Notes: generated from the sequence alone by a model not told the origin. A stretch of 51,610 nt of DNA from Gammaproteobacteria bacterium (GCA_009928645.1 SACH01000016.1:1-51610); one strand, 5' to 3'; shown: positions 16,652 through 25,590, counted from the first letter of the stretch. Translations and numbers: made by a program.

Positions 16652-17986
16652 TTAGTCAGCGCCCAGGAAAAGGGCGACATCCTCACCCGCCCGTCGTCCG
16701 GAGTGCAGCGTCCAGTGGATGGAGGGGGCCGCCTGGTACTCACCACAGACCCAGAGCCCCGGGGCCAGGCGTTGGGGAACGCTAGCTGGATCAACCACCG
16801 GCGGGGCCTGGGCGGGCAGGGCTTGGGGGATCGGGTAGACGGCCAGCCGCTCCCAGGAAGCCACCTGCGGGCCGAACCAGTCACTCAGCTCCTGTCGGAT
16901 CCTGGCCTCCAGGTGGTCGGGGTCATCGCCGACGCCATGACAGTTCACCGTGATCAGGGCCTTGCCTGGCGGCGCATAGTGTTCGGAAAGATTGCTTGGA
17001 CACTGAATGCTGTTGATTCGCCCCTGGCCTTCGCCGTTGAGGACCAGGTAAGGGCCACTGAAGGGCGGGGCATCCGCCGCGAAGTAGCAGCAGGTGGTGC
17101 CGCGTGCCTCCGGCGGACCGATCCGCGCCGATGCTGAACCAGCCTCCGCCGCAGGCATCGATTCGTCCCGGTCCGTGGGCGGGCGTTGGCAATCGCCATA
17201 ATACCGGGCATGCCCGAGGAGGCGCGCCGTCTCCCACGGATCCGTGGCGATCACCAGGGCCTGAGCGCCAATCCGCTCACCGCTGTCGAGTACCACCTGG
17301 CCTTGCTCCAGCCGTGATACCCGGCAGCCAAGGCGCAGCCGTTCGCCCGTCAGGCGGGCGGCCAGTTGGGCCGGGATCTCCCCCATACCCCGCGCCGGCA
17401 GGGCGGTGTCGCCCAGGGCGAAGGCGCGGAACAGAAACTCGAAGGTGCGCGAGGAGACGCCCAGGTCGGGGTCGAAGAAGACGCCGCTGAAAAAGGGCTT
17501 GAAGAAACGTTCCAGCATTCGCACGGAGAAACCGCGTGCCTGCAAGTGGGCCAGGGCGGTGGTCTCCGGACGGGCGTAAAGGTCGGCGATGCTGCCCCGC
17601 AGGCAGCCTTGGCGCAGCCCGAGTAGGCGGATCTTGTCGCCGAGGGTGCCGATGGGCGACAGGAGCATCTCCGGCAGTCGCCAGGGACGACGCCAGACGT
17701 CGCTGACGCGGTGGAAGCGCCCTCCGCTGCGCACCAGGGCCCCGGGATAGAAGGGGCGCAGGTCGAGGGCGCCATAATCCAGCCAGCGCTGTGCCTCGGG
17801 GTACCAGGTCTGCAAGACCTGAAACCCGCGGTCGAGGAGAAAGCCCTGACACTGGTCGGTGCGCACCCGGCCGCCGCTGCCGTCGCTGGCCTCCAGGACC
17901 AGGGGGGCGAGGCCCCGCTCCTGCAGGGTCAGGGCACAGGCCAGGCCGGAGAGACCGGCGCCGATTACGATGACGTCTACCTTCAT
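16652..17986 (-). CDS. FAD-dependent amine oxidase/desaturase-type oxidoreductase
   Basis: 444 residues from the ATG at 17986, which has AGGAA 7 bases upstream. The N-terminal Rossmann motif VIVIGAGLSGLACAL and the following LVLEASDGSGGRVRT bind FAD, as in amine oxidases, phytoene desaturases and protoporphyrinogen oxidases. The C-terminal FAD motif is GLWVCGEYQAAPSIHWTLHSGRRAGED. The substrate is unknown; an isoprenoid or amine is possible. There is a low-complexity stretch around residues 267-296 (DESMPAAEAGSASARIGPPEA) between conserved strands, resembling the in-frame insertions seen elsewhere in this window. It is preceded by an AT-rich promoter region containing a TTGAA-N4-TTCAA palindrome. 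Confidence 0.85.
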   Translation of the reverse strand: MKVDVIVIGAGLSGLACALTLQERGLAPLVLEASDGSGGRVRTDQCQGFLLDRGFQVLQTWYPEAQRWLDYGALDLRPFYPGALVRSGGRFHRVSDVWRRPWRLPEMLLSPIGTLGDKIRLLGLRQGCLRGSIADLYARPETTALAHLQARGFSVRMLERFFKPFFSGVFFDPDLGVSSRTFEFLFRAFALGDTALPARGMGEIPAQLAARLTGERLRLGCRVSRLEQGQVVLDSGERIGAQALVIATDPWETARLLGHARYYGDCQRPPTDRDESMPAAEAGSASARIGPPEARGTTCCYFAADAPPFSGPYLVLNGEGQGRINSIQCPSNLSEHYAPPGKALITVNCHGVGDDPDHLEARIRQELSDWFGPQVASWERLAVYPIPQALPAQAPPVVDPASVPQRLAPGLWVCGEYQAAPSIHWTLHSGRRAGEDVALFLGAD

Positions 17987-18077
17987 GGGGGTATTCCTGA
18001 ACAAAGGATGAGACTAGTCCGAAAAGTCGAAAACCGGTATTTTAGTGACTCTTGCGCTTATATCTTTATGATTATAA

Positions 18078-18091
18078 ATTGAAAATGTTCA
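18078..18091 (-). promoter_or_regulatory. CRP/FNR-spaced palindrome and AT-rich promoter region of the FAD oxidoreductase
   Basis: TTGAAAATGTTCAA is a palindrome with the half-site spacing of CRP/FNR sites (TTGAA-N4-TTCAA), though its inner bases differ from the FNR consensus. On the minus strand it is followed by TATAAT (18076-18071) and TATAAG (18062-18057), which are -10-like. The surrounding 18050-18095 is far more AT-rich than the rest of the window. Confidence 0.4.
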
Positions 18092-18141
18092 ACGGTATCC
18101 GCTGATATAGCCCCGAGACCGGCTTTTCGGAGGTAACTCCA

Positions 18142-19323
18142 TTATTCCCAGCGGAAGAGCCGCGCGGCGATGGCGAGGAAGGCCAGGGCCAGAGCCGTCA
18201 GCAAGAGGACCTGGGGCAGGACGTCCGCCGTCTGGGCGCCATCGATCATAATGGCGCGGGCGCCATCCACCAGGTGGGTCAGGGGTGAAAGCTGCGAGAA
18301 GAACCGGGCGGCGGCGCTCGTCCCCTCCATGGAAAACCAGACCCCGGAGAGCAGCAGTAGCGGCCAGGAGATGAGGTTGAGAATGCCGTCCGCCAGTTCC
18401 TCGGTGCGCAGCCGCGCCGAGACAATGAGCCCCAGGCTGATGAGACAGAGGGCGCCGGCGAGATAGATCAGCGCCAGGGCGACATGGGAACCGCGCATGG
18501 GGAAGTCGAGGATCAGGGCCGCGCCGCTATAGACGATCAGGCTGGCGCTCATCACTACCACCAGCCGGGAGAGGATCTGGGCGGTGAGGAATTCGAAGGG
18601 CGAAAGGGGTGTGGCCTTGAGCCGGCGCAGGACGCCATTTTTCCGGTAACGCACGATGACCCAGCCCACCCCCCAGAGGCTGGAGAACATGATGTTCATC
18701 GCCAGGATGCCGGGGAGGACCCAGTCGGCGTAACGCAGGGCGGTACCGTCACGCTCGTGGCGCTGAGGGGCCGCAAGTGCCAGTGCCGCGCCCGGACCCC
18801 GGGATGGGCCGATCGTCCCCTCGGCCCTGGGCTCGTGCTCGGGACCGGGATCGGTGACGAAGGCTGGGCCTGGCTCGTTACCCGCCCTGGGACCGGCTTT
18901 CTCCAGCGCCGGAGCGGTCAGCCCCGCGGCCTGGGCCCCGTCCATCTCGGTGCCCAGCAGGAGCCGTTCCGCCAGGTAGCCCTGGGGAGACTCTCGGTTG
19001 ACCCAATAGGCCCCCGGGGCGGGGGTGGGGTCCCACAGCAGGTCGAGCTGATGCCGGTCCACCTTGGCAATGGCGGCAGCCAGGTCCGTCACGGGGATGA
19101 ACTGGATGTGGTCCAGGGCCAGCAGGCCGGTCTTCGGCGAGGGCAGGGTGCCATCCGCCACCAGTACCCCGACCTTAAACGGGGCCTGGGGGTCGCCGCT
19201 GAAGATGAAGGCGAAGGACAGGACCATGAGGATCGGCATAAAGATGTTCCACCCCAGGCCGGCACGGTCCCGGTAGAACTCCCGATTGCGGGCAACGAAG
19301 ATGGCGAGGATGCGACGCCACAT
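18142..19323 (-). CDS. ABC-2 type transporter permease
   Basis: 393 residues. One membrane segment lies near the N-terminus (WNIFMPILMVLSFAFIFSG) and five more in the C-terminal half, with a large non-membrane region between; this is the ABC-2 exporter layout (DrrB/NatB/YhhJ-like). The C-terminus has TSAAARFFSQLSPLTHLVDGARAIM, typical of the family. The soluble part contains a Gly/Pro/Glu-rich insertion at about residues 130-190 (GPGPEHEPRAEG) that looks repeat-derived. The ATPase gene lies 41 bases upstream on the same strand. Together they form an exporter of unknown substrate, for example a drug, lipid or polysaccharide. Confidence 0.88.
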   Translation of the reverse strand: MWRRILAIFVARNREFYRDRAGLGWNIFMPILMVLSFAFIFSGDPQAPFKVGVLVADGTLPSPKTGLLALDHIQFIPVTDLAAAIAKVDRHQLDLLWDPTPAPGAYWVNRESPQGYLAERLLLGTEMDGAQAAGLTAPALEKAGPRAGNEPGPAFVTDPGPEHEPRAEGTIGPSRGPGAALALAAPQRHERDGTALRYADWVLPGILAMNIMFSSLWGVGWVIVRYRKNGVLRRLKATPLSPFEFLTAQILSRLVVVMSASLIVYSGAALILDFPMRGSHVALALIYLAGALCLISLGLIVSARLRTEELADGILNLISWPLLLLSGVWFSMEGTSAAARFFSQLSPLTHLVDGARAIMIDGAQTADVLPQVLLLTALALAFLAIAARLFRWE

Positions 19324-19364
19324 GGCGGACTCCAGAAGAAGGCAGGACGGACGTGGGGTGCGCT

Positions 19365-20246
19365 TCAGGCGCGCAGATCATGGCCCGTGAGCTTGAGGAA
19401 CAGGTCTTCGAGATTGGGAGTGGCGACGCGAAGCTCGCGCAGGTCGGCGCCGGCCCGCTCCACCGTGCTCAGGAGGTCCGGTACCGAGGCGGCGAAGAGT
19501 TCGATCTCGCCATGGCGGCGCAATCCTCCCGCCGGCAAAGGCACGCCAACCGGCCAGGCGGCCTCCGGCAGCCGAATCACCCGCTCCGGGAAGTGCTCTC
19601 GCACCAGTTGCGCGGGGGAGCCCTGCACGATGACCCGCCCCCGGTCGACGATGGCGATCTCGTCGCAGAGGTGCTCGGCCTCCTCCATGTAGTGGGTGGT
19701 GAGCAGGACGGTGGTGCCTCGGGCGCGCACCCTCTCGATCAGGTCCCAGAAGTTCCGTCGTGCCTGGGGGTCGAGGCCGGTGGTGGGTTCGTCGAGGAAG
19801 ACCAGTTCCGGGTCGTTGACCAGGGCGATGGCCAGCAGCAGGCGCTGGCGCTGGCCGCCGGAAAGCCTGCGGGTGTCGCGGTCGAGGATGTCGCCCAGGT
19901 TACACAGCCGGATCAACTCCTCCCGCGGCGCGGTCCGTGGGTAGAGGGCGGCGAACATGGCCAGGGACTCGGCTACGGTCTGGAAGTCTTGGAGGGCAGT
20001 GGCCTGGAACTGGATGCCGATGACCTCCCGGTAGGCCCGGTCCAGGGGGCGGCCACGGTAAAGGACCTCACCGGCCGTGGGTGTCTGGATGCCCTCCAGC
20101 ATCTCCAGGGTGGTGGTCTTGCCCGCGCCGTTGGGGCCGAGGAGGCCGAAACAACGGCCAGGGGCCACGGCGAAACTGATTCCGTCCACGGCACGGACGC
20201 CAGGGTAGGTCCTGACCAGATTCCGGGCGACGATGAGGCTGTCCAT
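19365..20246 (-). CDS. ABC transporter ATP-binding protein (ABC-2 exporter)
   Basis: 293 residues from the ATG at 20246; the frame is open upstream but overlaps the divergent gene's promoter region. It has Walker A GPNGAGKTT, Q-loop IQFQATAL, signature LSGGQRQRL, Walker B LVFLDEPTTGLD and switch His in LLTTHYMEEAE, the full set for an active ATPase. A C-terminal extension of about 60 residues is normal in DrrA/CcmA-like exporters. It is the first gene of the pair with the permease at 18142. Confidence 0.93.
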   Translation of the reverse strand: MDSLIVARNLVRTYPGVRAVDGISFAVAPGRCFGLLGPNGAGKTTTLEMLEGIQTPTAGEVLYRGRPLDRAYREVIGIQFQATALQDFQTVAESLAMFAALYPRTAPREELIRLCNLGDILDRDTRRLSGGQRQRLLLAIALVNDPELVFLDEPTTGLDPQARRNFWDLIERVRARGTTVLLTTHYMEEAEHLCDEIAIVDRGRVIVQGSPAQLVREHFPERVIRLPEAAWPVGVPLPAGGLRRHGEIELFAASVPDLLSTVERAGADLRELRVATPNLEDLFLKLTGHDLRA

Positions 20247-20370
20247 GGTGGGCAATATCCTGGCGTGGCGGGTGAGGAGGAAGGGCACCAAAGCGCGGCT
20301 TCGGGTAGCATTGTCCCAACCCTGGGCGCGGTTCGCCAGCGGTCCATGTCTTATACCGGAGAAGACACGC

Positions 20371-20949
20371 ATGACCATCCTTATTATCGGCCTGGTGATT
20401 TTTCTGGGCGTCCATTCCCTCGGCTTCCTCGCTCCCGCTTGGCGTCAGGGCCTGATCGAGCGTCTCGGCAACGCCCCTTGGCAGGGCGTGGCTGGCCTGG
20501 TCGCCCTGCTCGGCTTGGTGCTCATCGCCTGGGGCTATGGTCTGGCGCGGGTCGAGCCCGTCCCCGTCTTCGCGCCCCCGGTCTGGACCCGCCACCTTGG
20601 CCTGCTGATCATGCTTCCGGCCTTCCCGCTCTTGTTCGCCGCCTACCTGCCCGGGCGCATCAAGGCTGCGGTGGGCCACCCCATGCTGACCGCGGTCGTC
20701 CTCTGGGCCCTCGCCCACCTCCTCGCCAACGGCAACCTGGCGGATCTGGTGCTCTTCGGCGCCTTCCTCGTTTGGGCCCTGGCGGACCGGATCTCTCTCT
20801 TCTACCGCGTCGCGCCCCCGGTCCAGGGGGCACCCCCCGGCAAGGCCAACGACCTGATCGCCATCGTCCTCGGGCTGGCCTTCTATCTGGGCTTTCTCTT
20901 CTGGGCCCATGCCTGGCTCTTTGGTGTCTCCCCCTTGGGCACGGCCTGA
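20371..20949 (+). CDS. NnrU family membrane protein
   Basis: 192 residues with five to six membrane helices. The start MTILIIGLVIFLGVHSLGFLAP matches the NnrU family, which lies near nitrite/NO-reductase genes in denitrifiers and is related to the isoprenoid enzyme 15-cis-zeta-carotene isomerase (Z-ISO); biochemical function in most bacteria is unclear. The conserved His-containing HSLG and ALAHLLANG segments are present. The ATG at 20371 has GGAGAAG 6 bases upstream, and TTATACC before it may be a -10 element. The following L,D-transpeptidase begins two bases after its stop. Both a nitrogen-oxide and a carotenoid role are open. Confidence 0.85.
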   Translation: MTILIIGLVIFLGVHSLGFLAPAWRQGLIERLGNAPWQGVAGLVALLGLVLIAWGYGLARVEPVPVFAPPVWTRHLGLLIMLPAFPLLFAAYLPGRIKAAVGHPMLTAVVLWALAHLLANGNLADLVLFGAFLVWALADRISLFYRVAPPVQGAPPGKANDLIAIVLGLAFYLGFLFWAHAWLFGVSPLGTA

Positions 20950-20951
20950 GC

Positions 20952-21662
20952 ATGAGGCGAGACCGGGTCAGGGGGCCTGGCGCAGTATCAGGTGGCCTCA
21001 AGGTCAAGACGCGGTTGAGGCATGGCTTGTTAGCCGCCGCCCTCCCGGGGCCTCTCATGGGGGGGATGGTCAGGGAACAGGGAGCCGGGAAGGAGGTAGC
21101 CGGAGAGCCGCCGGCAGGGGAGGAGGCCCTAGATCTGGCGCTTGAAGAACAGGTGTTCGCGGCGCAGGCGCCCGGGGATGAGACGCCTGGGCGGATTCTG
21201 ATCGACCTGGCCAACCAGCGCCTCTGGTTCCTCGAGGATGCCAGCCCGCGGTTCGCGGCGCAGGTATCGACCGCCCGCAAGGGCCCGGGGGAGCGGCGGG
21301 ACAGTGGTTGCACCCCCCGGGGCCTGCATCGGGTCCGCATTGGCATCGGCGCCGGCTGTCCCCCCGGTACGGTCTTCGTCGGCCGGCGGCCCACGGGGGA
21401 GGTTTATGGCCCCGAATTGGCGGCGCGCTTCCCGGAGCGGGACTGGATCCTGACCCGTATCCTCTGGCTGACGGGGCTGGAGCAGGGCCGCAATCGCGGC
21501 GGGGACGTCGATACCCTCCGGCGTTATATCTACATTCATGGCTGCCCGGAGACGGCGCCCCTGGGCATTCCCCAATCCCATGGCTGTATCCGCATGCACG
21601 ACCGGGAACTGATGCAACTCTTCGACCTGGCACCCGCGGGCACCCTGGTGGATATTCGCTGA
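20952..21662 (+). CDS. L,D-transpeptidase (YkuD domain)
   Basis: 236 residues from the ATG at 20952; a later start is possible. A basic and hydrophobic N-terminus (KTRLRHGLLAAALPGPLMGG) is a plausible export signal. The catalytic block is HGCPETAPLGIPQSHGCIRMHD, with the nucleophile Cys212 in SHGCIR (209-214) and the paired HG upstream. YkuD enzymes crosslink peptidoglycan 3-3 or attach proteins to it in the periplasm. It follows the NnrU-like gene by two bases and precedes two ABC permeases after 99 bases. The DNA around 21050-21130 is repetitive and codes for Gly/Glu-rich residues between signal and domain. Confidence 0.9.
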   Translation: MRRDRVRGPGAVSGGLKVKTRLRHGLLAAALPGPLMGGMVREQGAGKEVAGEPPAGEEALDLALEEQVFAAQAPGDETPGRILIDLANQRLWFLEDASPRFAAQVSTARKGPGERRDSGCTPRGLHRVRIGIGAGCPPGTVFVGRRPTGEVYGPELAARFPERDWILTRILWLTGLEQGRNRGGDVDTLRRYIYIHGCPETAPLGIPQSHGCIRMHDRELMQLFDLAPAGTLVDIR

Positions 21663-21761
21663 GCCTGCCCGTTGCGCCTCCCTGGTCATCCCCGCCACTT
21701 GCTGTAGTACTTGATGAACCTTGCGTGCCTTCCCAGCCCCGGCCCGACGGCGGTGGCCTAA

Positions 21762-22685
21762 GTGTTCTCGCTCCTGCTGACGCGCCTGGTCTCGGCCCTG
21801 GTCGTGGTGCTGGGGGTCTGCACCCTGGTCTTCCTGCTGATCCACCTGGTGCCGGGTGACCCCGTCGAGGCGATGCTGGGGGAGAACGCCCAACTGGCGG
21901 ACCGGGAGGCCCTGCGCCAAGCCCTGGGTCTGGATCGGCCCCTAGGCCAGCAATATCTGGAGTATCTCCAGCGCCTGGCGCGGCTTGATCTGGGGCTGTC
22001 GTTTCAGGATCGCCGGCCGGTGGCCGCCATCCTCGGCGAGCGCCTGCCGGCCACCCTGGAACTGACCCTCGCCGCCCTGGCCCTGGCCCTGACCCTGGCC
22101 CTGCCACTGGGCGTGCTGGCGGCGCGCCATCGTGGCAGTCCGCTGGACACCGGGGCCATGAGCCTCTCCCTGGTGGGCATCTCCATCCCCAACTTCTGGC
22201 TCGGTCCCCTGCTGATCCTGGTCTTCTCCCTCTGGCTGGGCTGGACGCCGGTGAGCGGGCGCGAGGGTCCGGCCAGCCTGATCCTGCCCGCCCTGACCCT
22301 GGGGACGGGGATGGCGGCCATCCTGGCGCGCATGGTGCGAGGCAGCATCCTGGAGGTGCTGGGCGAGGACTATGTGCGTACCGCCCGCGCCAAGGGCTTG
22401 TCGGAGCGTCGGGTACTCTGGGGGCATGCCCTGCGCAATGCCTGGCTGCCGATCCTGACCCTCATCGGTTTGCAGTTGGGGGGGCTGCTCGGCGGGGCCG
22501 TCATCACCGAGACGGTCTTCGCCTGGCCGGGCGTTGGCAGTCTGCTCGTCGAGGCCATCCAGAGCCGGGATTACCCGGTGGTCCAGGCCTGCGTGTTGCT
22601 GGTAAGCCTGAGCTATGTGCTGGTCAACACCCTCACCGACCTCGTCTATAGCTGGGTCGATCCGCGCATCCATTGGCGCTCATGA
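21762..22685 (+). CDS. ABC transporter permease, DppB/OppB type
   Basis: 307 residues starting at GTG 21762. It has six membrane helices and the family beginning LVSALVVVLGVCTLVFLLIHLVPGDP. The EAA loop that contacts the ATPase is EDYVRTARAKGLSERRVLWGHALRNA. Members import di-/oligopeptides, nickel or murein peptides, or mediate peptide-toxin uptake. The next gene, its DppC-type partner, begins inside its stop codon (ATGA). No substrate-binding protein or ATPase gene is present on either side, so this is an incomplete transporter locus. Confidence 0.91.
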   Translation: MFSLLLTRLVSALVVVLGVCTLVFLLIHLVPGDPVEAMLGENAQLADREALRQALGLDRPLGQQYLEYLQRLARLDLGLSFQDRRPVAAILGERLPATLELTLAALALALTLALPLGVLAARHRGSPLDTGAMSLSLVGISIPNFWLGPLLILVFSLWLGWTPVSGREGPASLILPALTLGTGMAAILARMVRGSILEVLGEDYVRTARAKGLSERRVLWGHALRNAWLPILTLIGLQLGGLLGGAVITETVFAWPGVGSLLVEAIQSRDYPVVQACVLLVSLSYVLVNTLTDLVYSWVDPRIHWRS

Positions 22686-23512
22686 GTGACCAGCATTCAG
22701 GGGTTCAGGTTGGGCGGTGGGCCCGGGGGTTGCCAGCGGCCTTCCTCGTCGGGTGGGCCCTCCTCGCCCTGGCCGCGCCCTGGCTCCCCCTGACGCCTGA
22801 CGCGGTGGATCTCCCAGGGATCCTGGCGAGTCCCGGCCCCGGGTCACTGCTGGGGAACGATGATCTGGGTCGCCCCATCCTCGACCGGCTACTGGTGGGG
22901 GCGCGGATCGCCTTCGTGGTGAGTTTCGGCGTCGTCGCCCTCTCGGCCACGATCGGGGTGTTGGTGGGTGGGATCGGGGCCTTTGCCGGCGGCTGGGTCG
23001 ATCTGCTCCTGGTGCGCCTGATCGACGTTTTTCTGGCCTTCCCCGGTATTTTGCTGGCCATCGCCCTGGCGGGGATCCTCGGCCCCGGCATCGACAACCT
23101 CATCCTGGCCCTGTCCGCCACCGGCTGGGTGGGCTACGCCCGACTGACCCGGGCCCAGATCCTGACCCTCAAGGAGCGGGACCATGTCCTGGCGGCGCGG
23201 GCCCTGGGAGTCGGCCCGGGGCGCATCCTGCTGCGTCATCTGCTCCCCCTGGCCTTGGCGCCGCTTATCGTCGAGGCGACCTTCGGCATCGCGGGGGTGG
23301 TGGTTGCCGAGGCCGGGTTATCCTTTCTGGGCTTGGGGGTGCAGCCCCCGCAGGCCTCCTGGGGCAGTATGATTCGTGAGGGCGTCGGCTACATGCTGGT
23401 GGCGCCCCATCTGGTGCTGGCCCCCGGCATCGCCATCGCCCTGGTGGTCTTCGCGGTCAATCTCCTTGGGGATCGTCTCAGGGACTGGCTGGATGTACGC
23501 CAGTCGGAATAG
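22682..23512 (+). CDS. ABC transporter permease, DppC/OppC type
   Basis: 276 residues from the ATG at 22682, which overlaps the upstream stop. It shows the DppC order: one N-terminal helix, a periplasmic loop with GSLLGNDDLGRPILDRLLVGAR, then five helices with EAA loop DHVLAARALGVGPGRILLRHLLP. It would form a heterodimer with the preceding permease in the inner membrane. The nearest downstream gene is nagZ after 138 bases. With an L,D-transpeptidase upstream and NagZ downstream, muropeptide import is the natural guess, but this is context only. Confidence 0.91.
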   Translation: MSDQHSGVQVGRWARGLPAAFLVGWALLALAAPWLPLTPDAVDLPGILASPGPGSLLGNDDLGRPILDRLLVGARIAFVVSFGVVALSATIGVLVGGIGAFAGGWVDLLLVRLIDVFLAFPGILLAIALAGILGPGIDNLILALSATGWVGYARLTRAQILTLKERDHVLAARALGVGPGRILLRHLLPLALAPLIVEATFGIAGVVVAEAGLSFLGLGVQPPQASWGSMIREGVGYMLVAPHLVLAPGIAIALVVFAVNLLGDRLRDWLDVRQSE

Positions 23513-23650
23513 GCAGCGACAGATGGCGCCCGCCTCGCTGATCTGACCACTTAATGCCTTGTCTTAGGGCCATGGCTCTGGCCCCCGTGTTTACGGGTCG
23601 TTATGCTGGCGGCCTGGTCGTCAGCGCTCACCCCTGGAGGTCTTGGCATC

Positions 23651-24697
23651 ATGTCCCTGGGTCCCGTCATCCTCGATCTTGAGGGGTATGTACTCACCGC
23701 GGAGGAGCGAGACCTGCTGCGTCAACCCGCGGTGGGCGGCGTCATTCTCTTCAGCCGCAACTATCAGGACCCCGACCAGGTGGCGGCCCTGACGGCGGAG
23801 ATCCATGCCCTGCGCGACCCCCACCTGCTGATCGCCGTTGACCAGGAGGGGGGGCGGGTGCAGCGCTTTCGTGCTGGCTTCACCCCCCTGCCGCCGGCGG
23901 CTCGCTTCGGGGCCCTGGCCCAGCGTCACCCACACCAGGCCCGCCAGGCGGCCGAGGCGGTAGGTTGGCTGATGGCCGCCGAACTGCGTGCGGTCGGGGT
24001 GGACTTCAGTTTCGCCCCGGTGCTGGATCTGGACCGCGGCCTCAACACCGTCATCGGTGATCGGGCCTTCGCCGCCAGCGTGAATGCCGTCACGGACCTG
24101 GCCGGGGCCTGGTGTGAGGGGGTGCGGGGGGCGGGGATGGCCGCTGTTGGCAAGCACTTTCCCGGACACGGGGGAGTGGCCGCGGATTCCCACGCCGAAC
24201 TGCCGGTTGACGACCGCCGCTACGAGGCAATCGCCGTCGACGATCTAGTGCCCTTCGAGCGCCTCATTCGTCATGGCCTGGAGGCGGTCATGCCGGCTCA
24301 TGTGCTCTATCCTCATGTCGACCCCCGGCCAGCAGGCTTTTCGCCCTTCTGGCTCAAGGAGGTCCTGCGTCACCGGCTGGGTTTCCAGGGGGTCATCTTC
24401 AGTGATGACCTGAATATGGGGGCCGCCGCGGCCGGGGGCGGATATGCCGAGCGGGCCCACGCCGCCCTGGCCGCCGGCTGTGACGTCCTGCTGATTTGCC
24501 AGAACCGACCGGCAGCCCTGGAAATCGTCGCGGCTTTGCGCCATCACGACGACCCCACTACCCATTTGCGCTGCCTGCGTATGCACGGTCGTGGTCAGGT
24601 GGATCGCGCCCGTCTTCACCTGGATCCCCGCTGGCAGCGGGGGGTGAAGGCAGCGGCTGCCCTGCTGGATACGCCGTCCCTGGATCTGGATCTCTGA
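23651..24697 (+). CDS. nagZ: Beta-N-acetylhexosaminidase (GH3)
   Basis: 348 residues from the ATG at 23651, with GGAGG ten bases upstream. NagZ is a cytoplasmic enzyme that removes GlcNAc from GlcNAc-1,6-anhydroMurNAc peptides during peptidoglycan recycling. It has the GH3 TIM barrel with DQEGGRVQR (64-72), the flexible catalytic loop KHFPGHGGVAADSH (168-181), whose Asp/His pair acts as acid/base, and the nucleophile Asp252 in FSDDLNM. Length and motifs are normal. The order nagZ-hpt-MTIP is shared with other gammaproteobacteria such as Pseudomonas, as I recall. 24698-24913 holds no gene. Confidence 0.95.
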   Translation: MSLGPVILDLEGYVLTAEERDLLRQPAVGGVILFSRNYQDPDQVAALTAEIHALRDPHLLIAVDQEGGRVQRFRAGFTPLPPAARFGALAQRHPHQARQAAEAVGWLMAAELRAVGVDFSFAPVLDLDRGLNTVIGDRAFAASVNAVTDLAGAWCEGVRGAGMAAVGKHFPGHGGVAADSHAELPVDDRRYEAIAVDDLVPFERLIRHGLEAVMPAHVLYPHVDPRPAGFSPFWLKEVLRHRLGFQGVIFSDDLNMGAAAAGGGYAERAHAALAAGCDVLLICQNRPAALEIVAALRHHDDPTTHLRCLRMHGRGQVDRARLHLDPRWQRGVKAAAALLDTPSLDLDL

Positions 24698-24913
24698 TAG
24701 CGACCCGGTCATACCCCCGGAGCATGGCGGTTCTTGATCGGGCCCGGGAGGGCCTGGGAGAGTCTCGGGAGGGCTTTTGGGGGAGGTGTTGACCGCAGGG
24801 ATGCGGTTGGCGCGAAAGGCCATACGACCCGCGACAAACCGAATATTGAACCGCGATGGGTATGACGATCACCCCTGGGCGTCAGTCAAACCCTTTACCC
24901 TGGAGAAGTTCCC

Positions 24914-25474
24914 ATGCCTCTGACCCCCGAAGCCTATGCCAGCGTCGCGGCCCGGGCCGAATTGCTCGTGAGCGGTGAAGACGTGGAGCGGGCCCTGGAC
25001 CGCATGGCCCGTGAGATCAGCGCCGACCTGGCGGCCAGCGACCCCCTGGTTCTCTGCGTCATGACCGGGGCCGTGATTGTCGCCGGGCGCCTGCTGCCAC
25101 GCCTGGATTTCCAGCTCCGGCTGGGCTATCTCCATGCCACGCGCTATCAGGGGGCGACCCGGGGCGGTGATCTCGCCTGGGTCCATCGGCCCAAGGCCGC
25201 GATTCATGGCCGTCACATTCTGCTGCTGGATGACATCCTTGACGAGGGGCTGACCTTGGAGGCGGCCGTCCAGGCCTGTCGGGAAGACGGTGCGGCCAGC
25301 GTCCGCTGCGCCGTGCTGGTCGAAAAAGATCGTCCGCGGCGCTGTACCCTGCATCCCGATTACGTCGGCATCCGCACCCCCGATCGTTACCTCTTCGGTT
25401 ACGGCCTGGACTACCGGGATTATTTCCGCAACGCCGCGGGGATCTATGCGGTGGCGGACGAGGATGTTTGCTAG
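24914..25474 (+). CDS. hpt: Hypoxanthine-guanine phosphoribosyltransferase
   Basis: 186 residues. It converts hypoxanthine or guanine plus PRPP to IMP or GMP. The PRPP-binding motif is ILLLDDILDEGLTL (about 101-114). The flexible-loop region follows YLHATRYQGATRGG, and a conserved Lys in VEKDRPRR and DYVGIRTPDRYLFGYGLDY complete the purine site. The family is usually 165-185 residues, so it is full length. It would feed salvaged bases into nucleotides alongside the MTIP-like enzyme encoded just downstream. Confidence 0.92.
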   Translation: MPLTPEAYASVAARAELLVSGEDVERALDRMAREISADLAASDPLVLCVMTGAVIVAGRLLPRLDFQLRLGYLHATRYQGATRGGDLAWVHRPKAAIHGRHILLLDDILDEGLTLEAAVQACREDGAASVRCAVLVEKDRPRRCTLHPDYVGIRTPDRYLFGYGLDYRDYFRNAAGIYAVADEDVC

Positions 25475-25560
25475 GGCGGTGGGTGGGCCAGTACGGCGGC
25501 TGGCAGCAGAACCGCAGGTTACTGCGAATTTAATAAAAAGCTAATGAATTTATATGCTTG

Positions 25561-25590
25561 TTGACATTGTTGGGGTATATGGCGTAATAA
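25561..25590 (+). promoter_or_regulatory. Sigma-70-type promoter of the hemerythrin gene
   Basis: TTGACA (25561-25566) is a perfect -35. TAATAA (25585-25590) can serve as -10 with an 18-base spacer. The 30 bases upstream (25528-25557) are strikingly AT-rich for this genome and could be an UP element. The start point would be near 25597, about 107 bases before the hemerythrin ATG. Confidence 0.55.

Noticed and set aside
18484-20950. Long plus-strand frames (18484-19692 and the first part of the frame open from 19353) opposite the ABC-2 exporter genes
   Set aside because: Antisense to the exporter ATPase and permease with full motifs. Only the last part of the second frame (from 20952) is a real gene, the L,D-transpeptidase.
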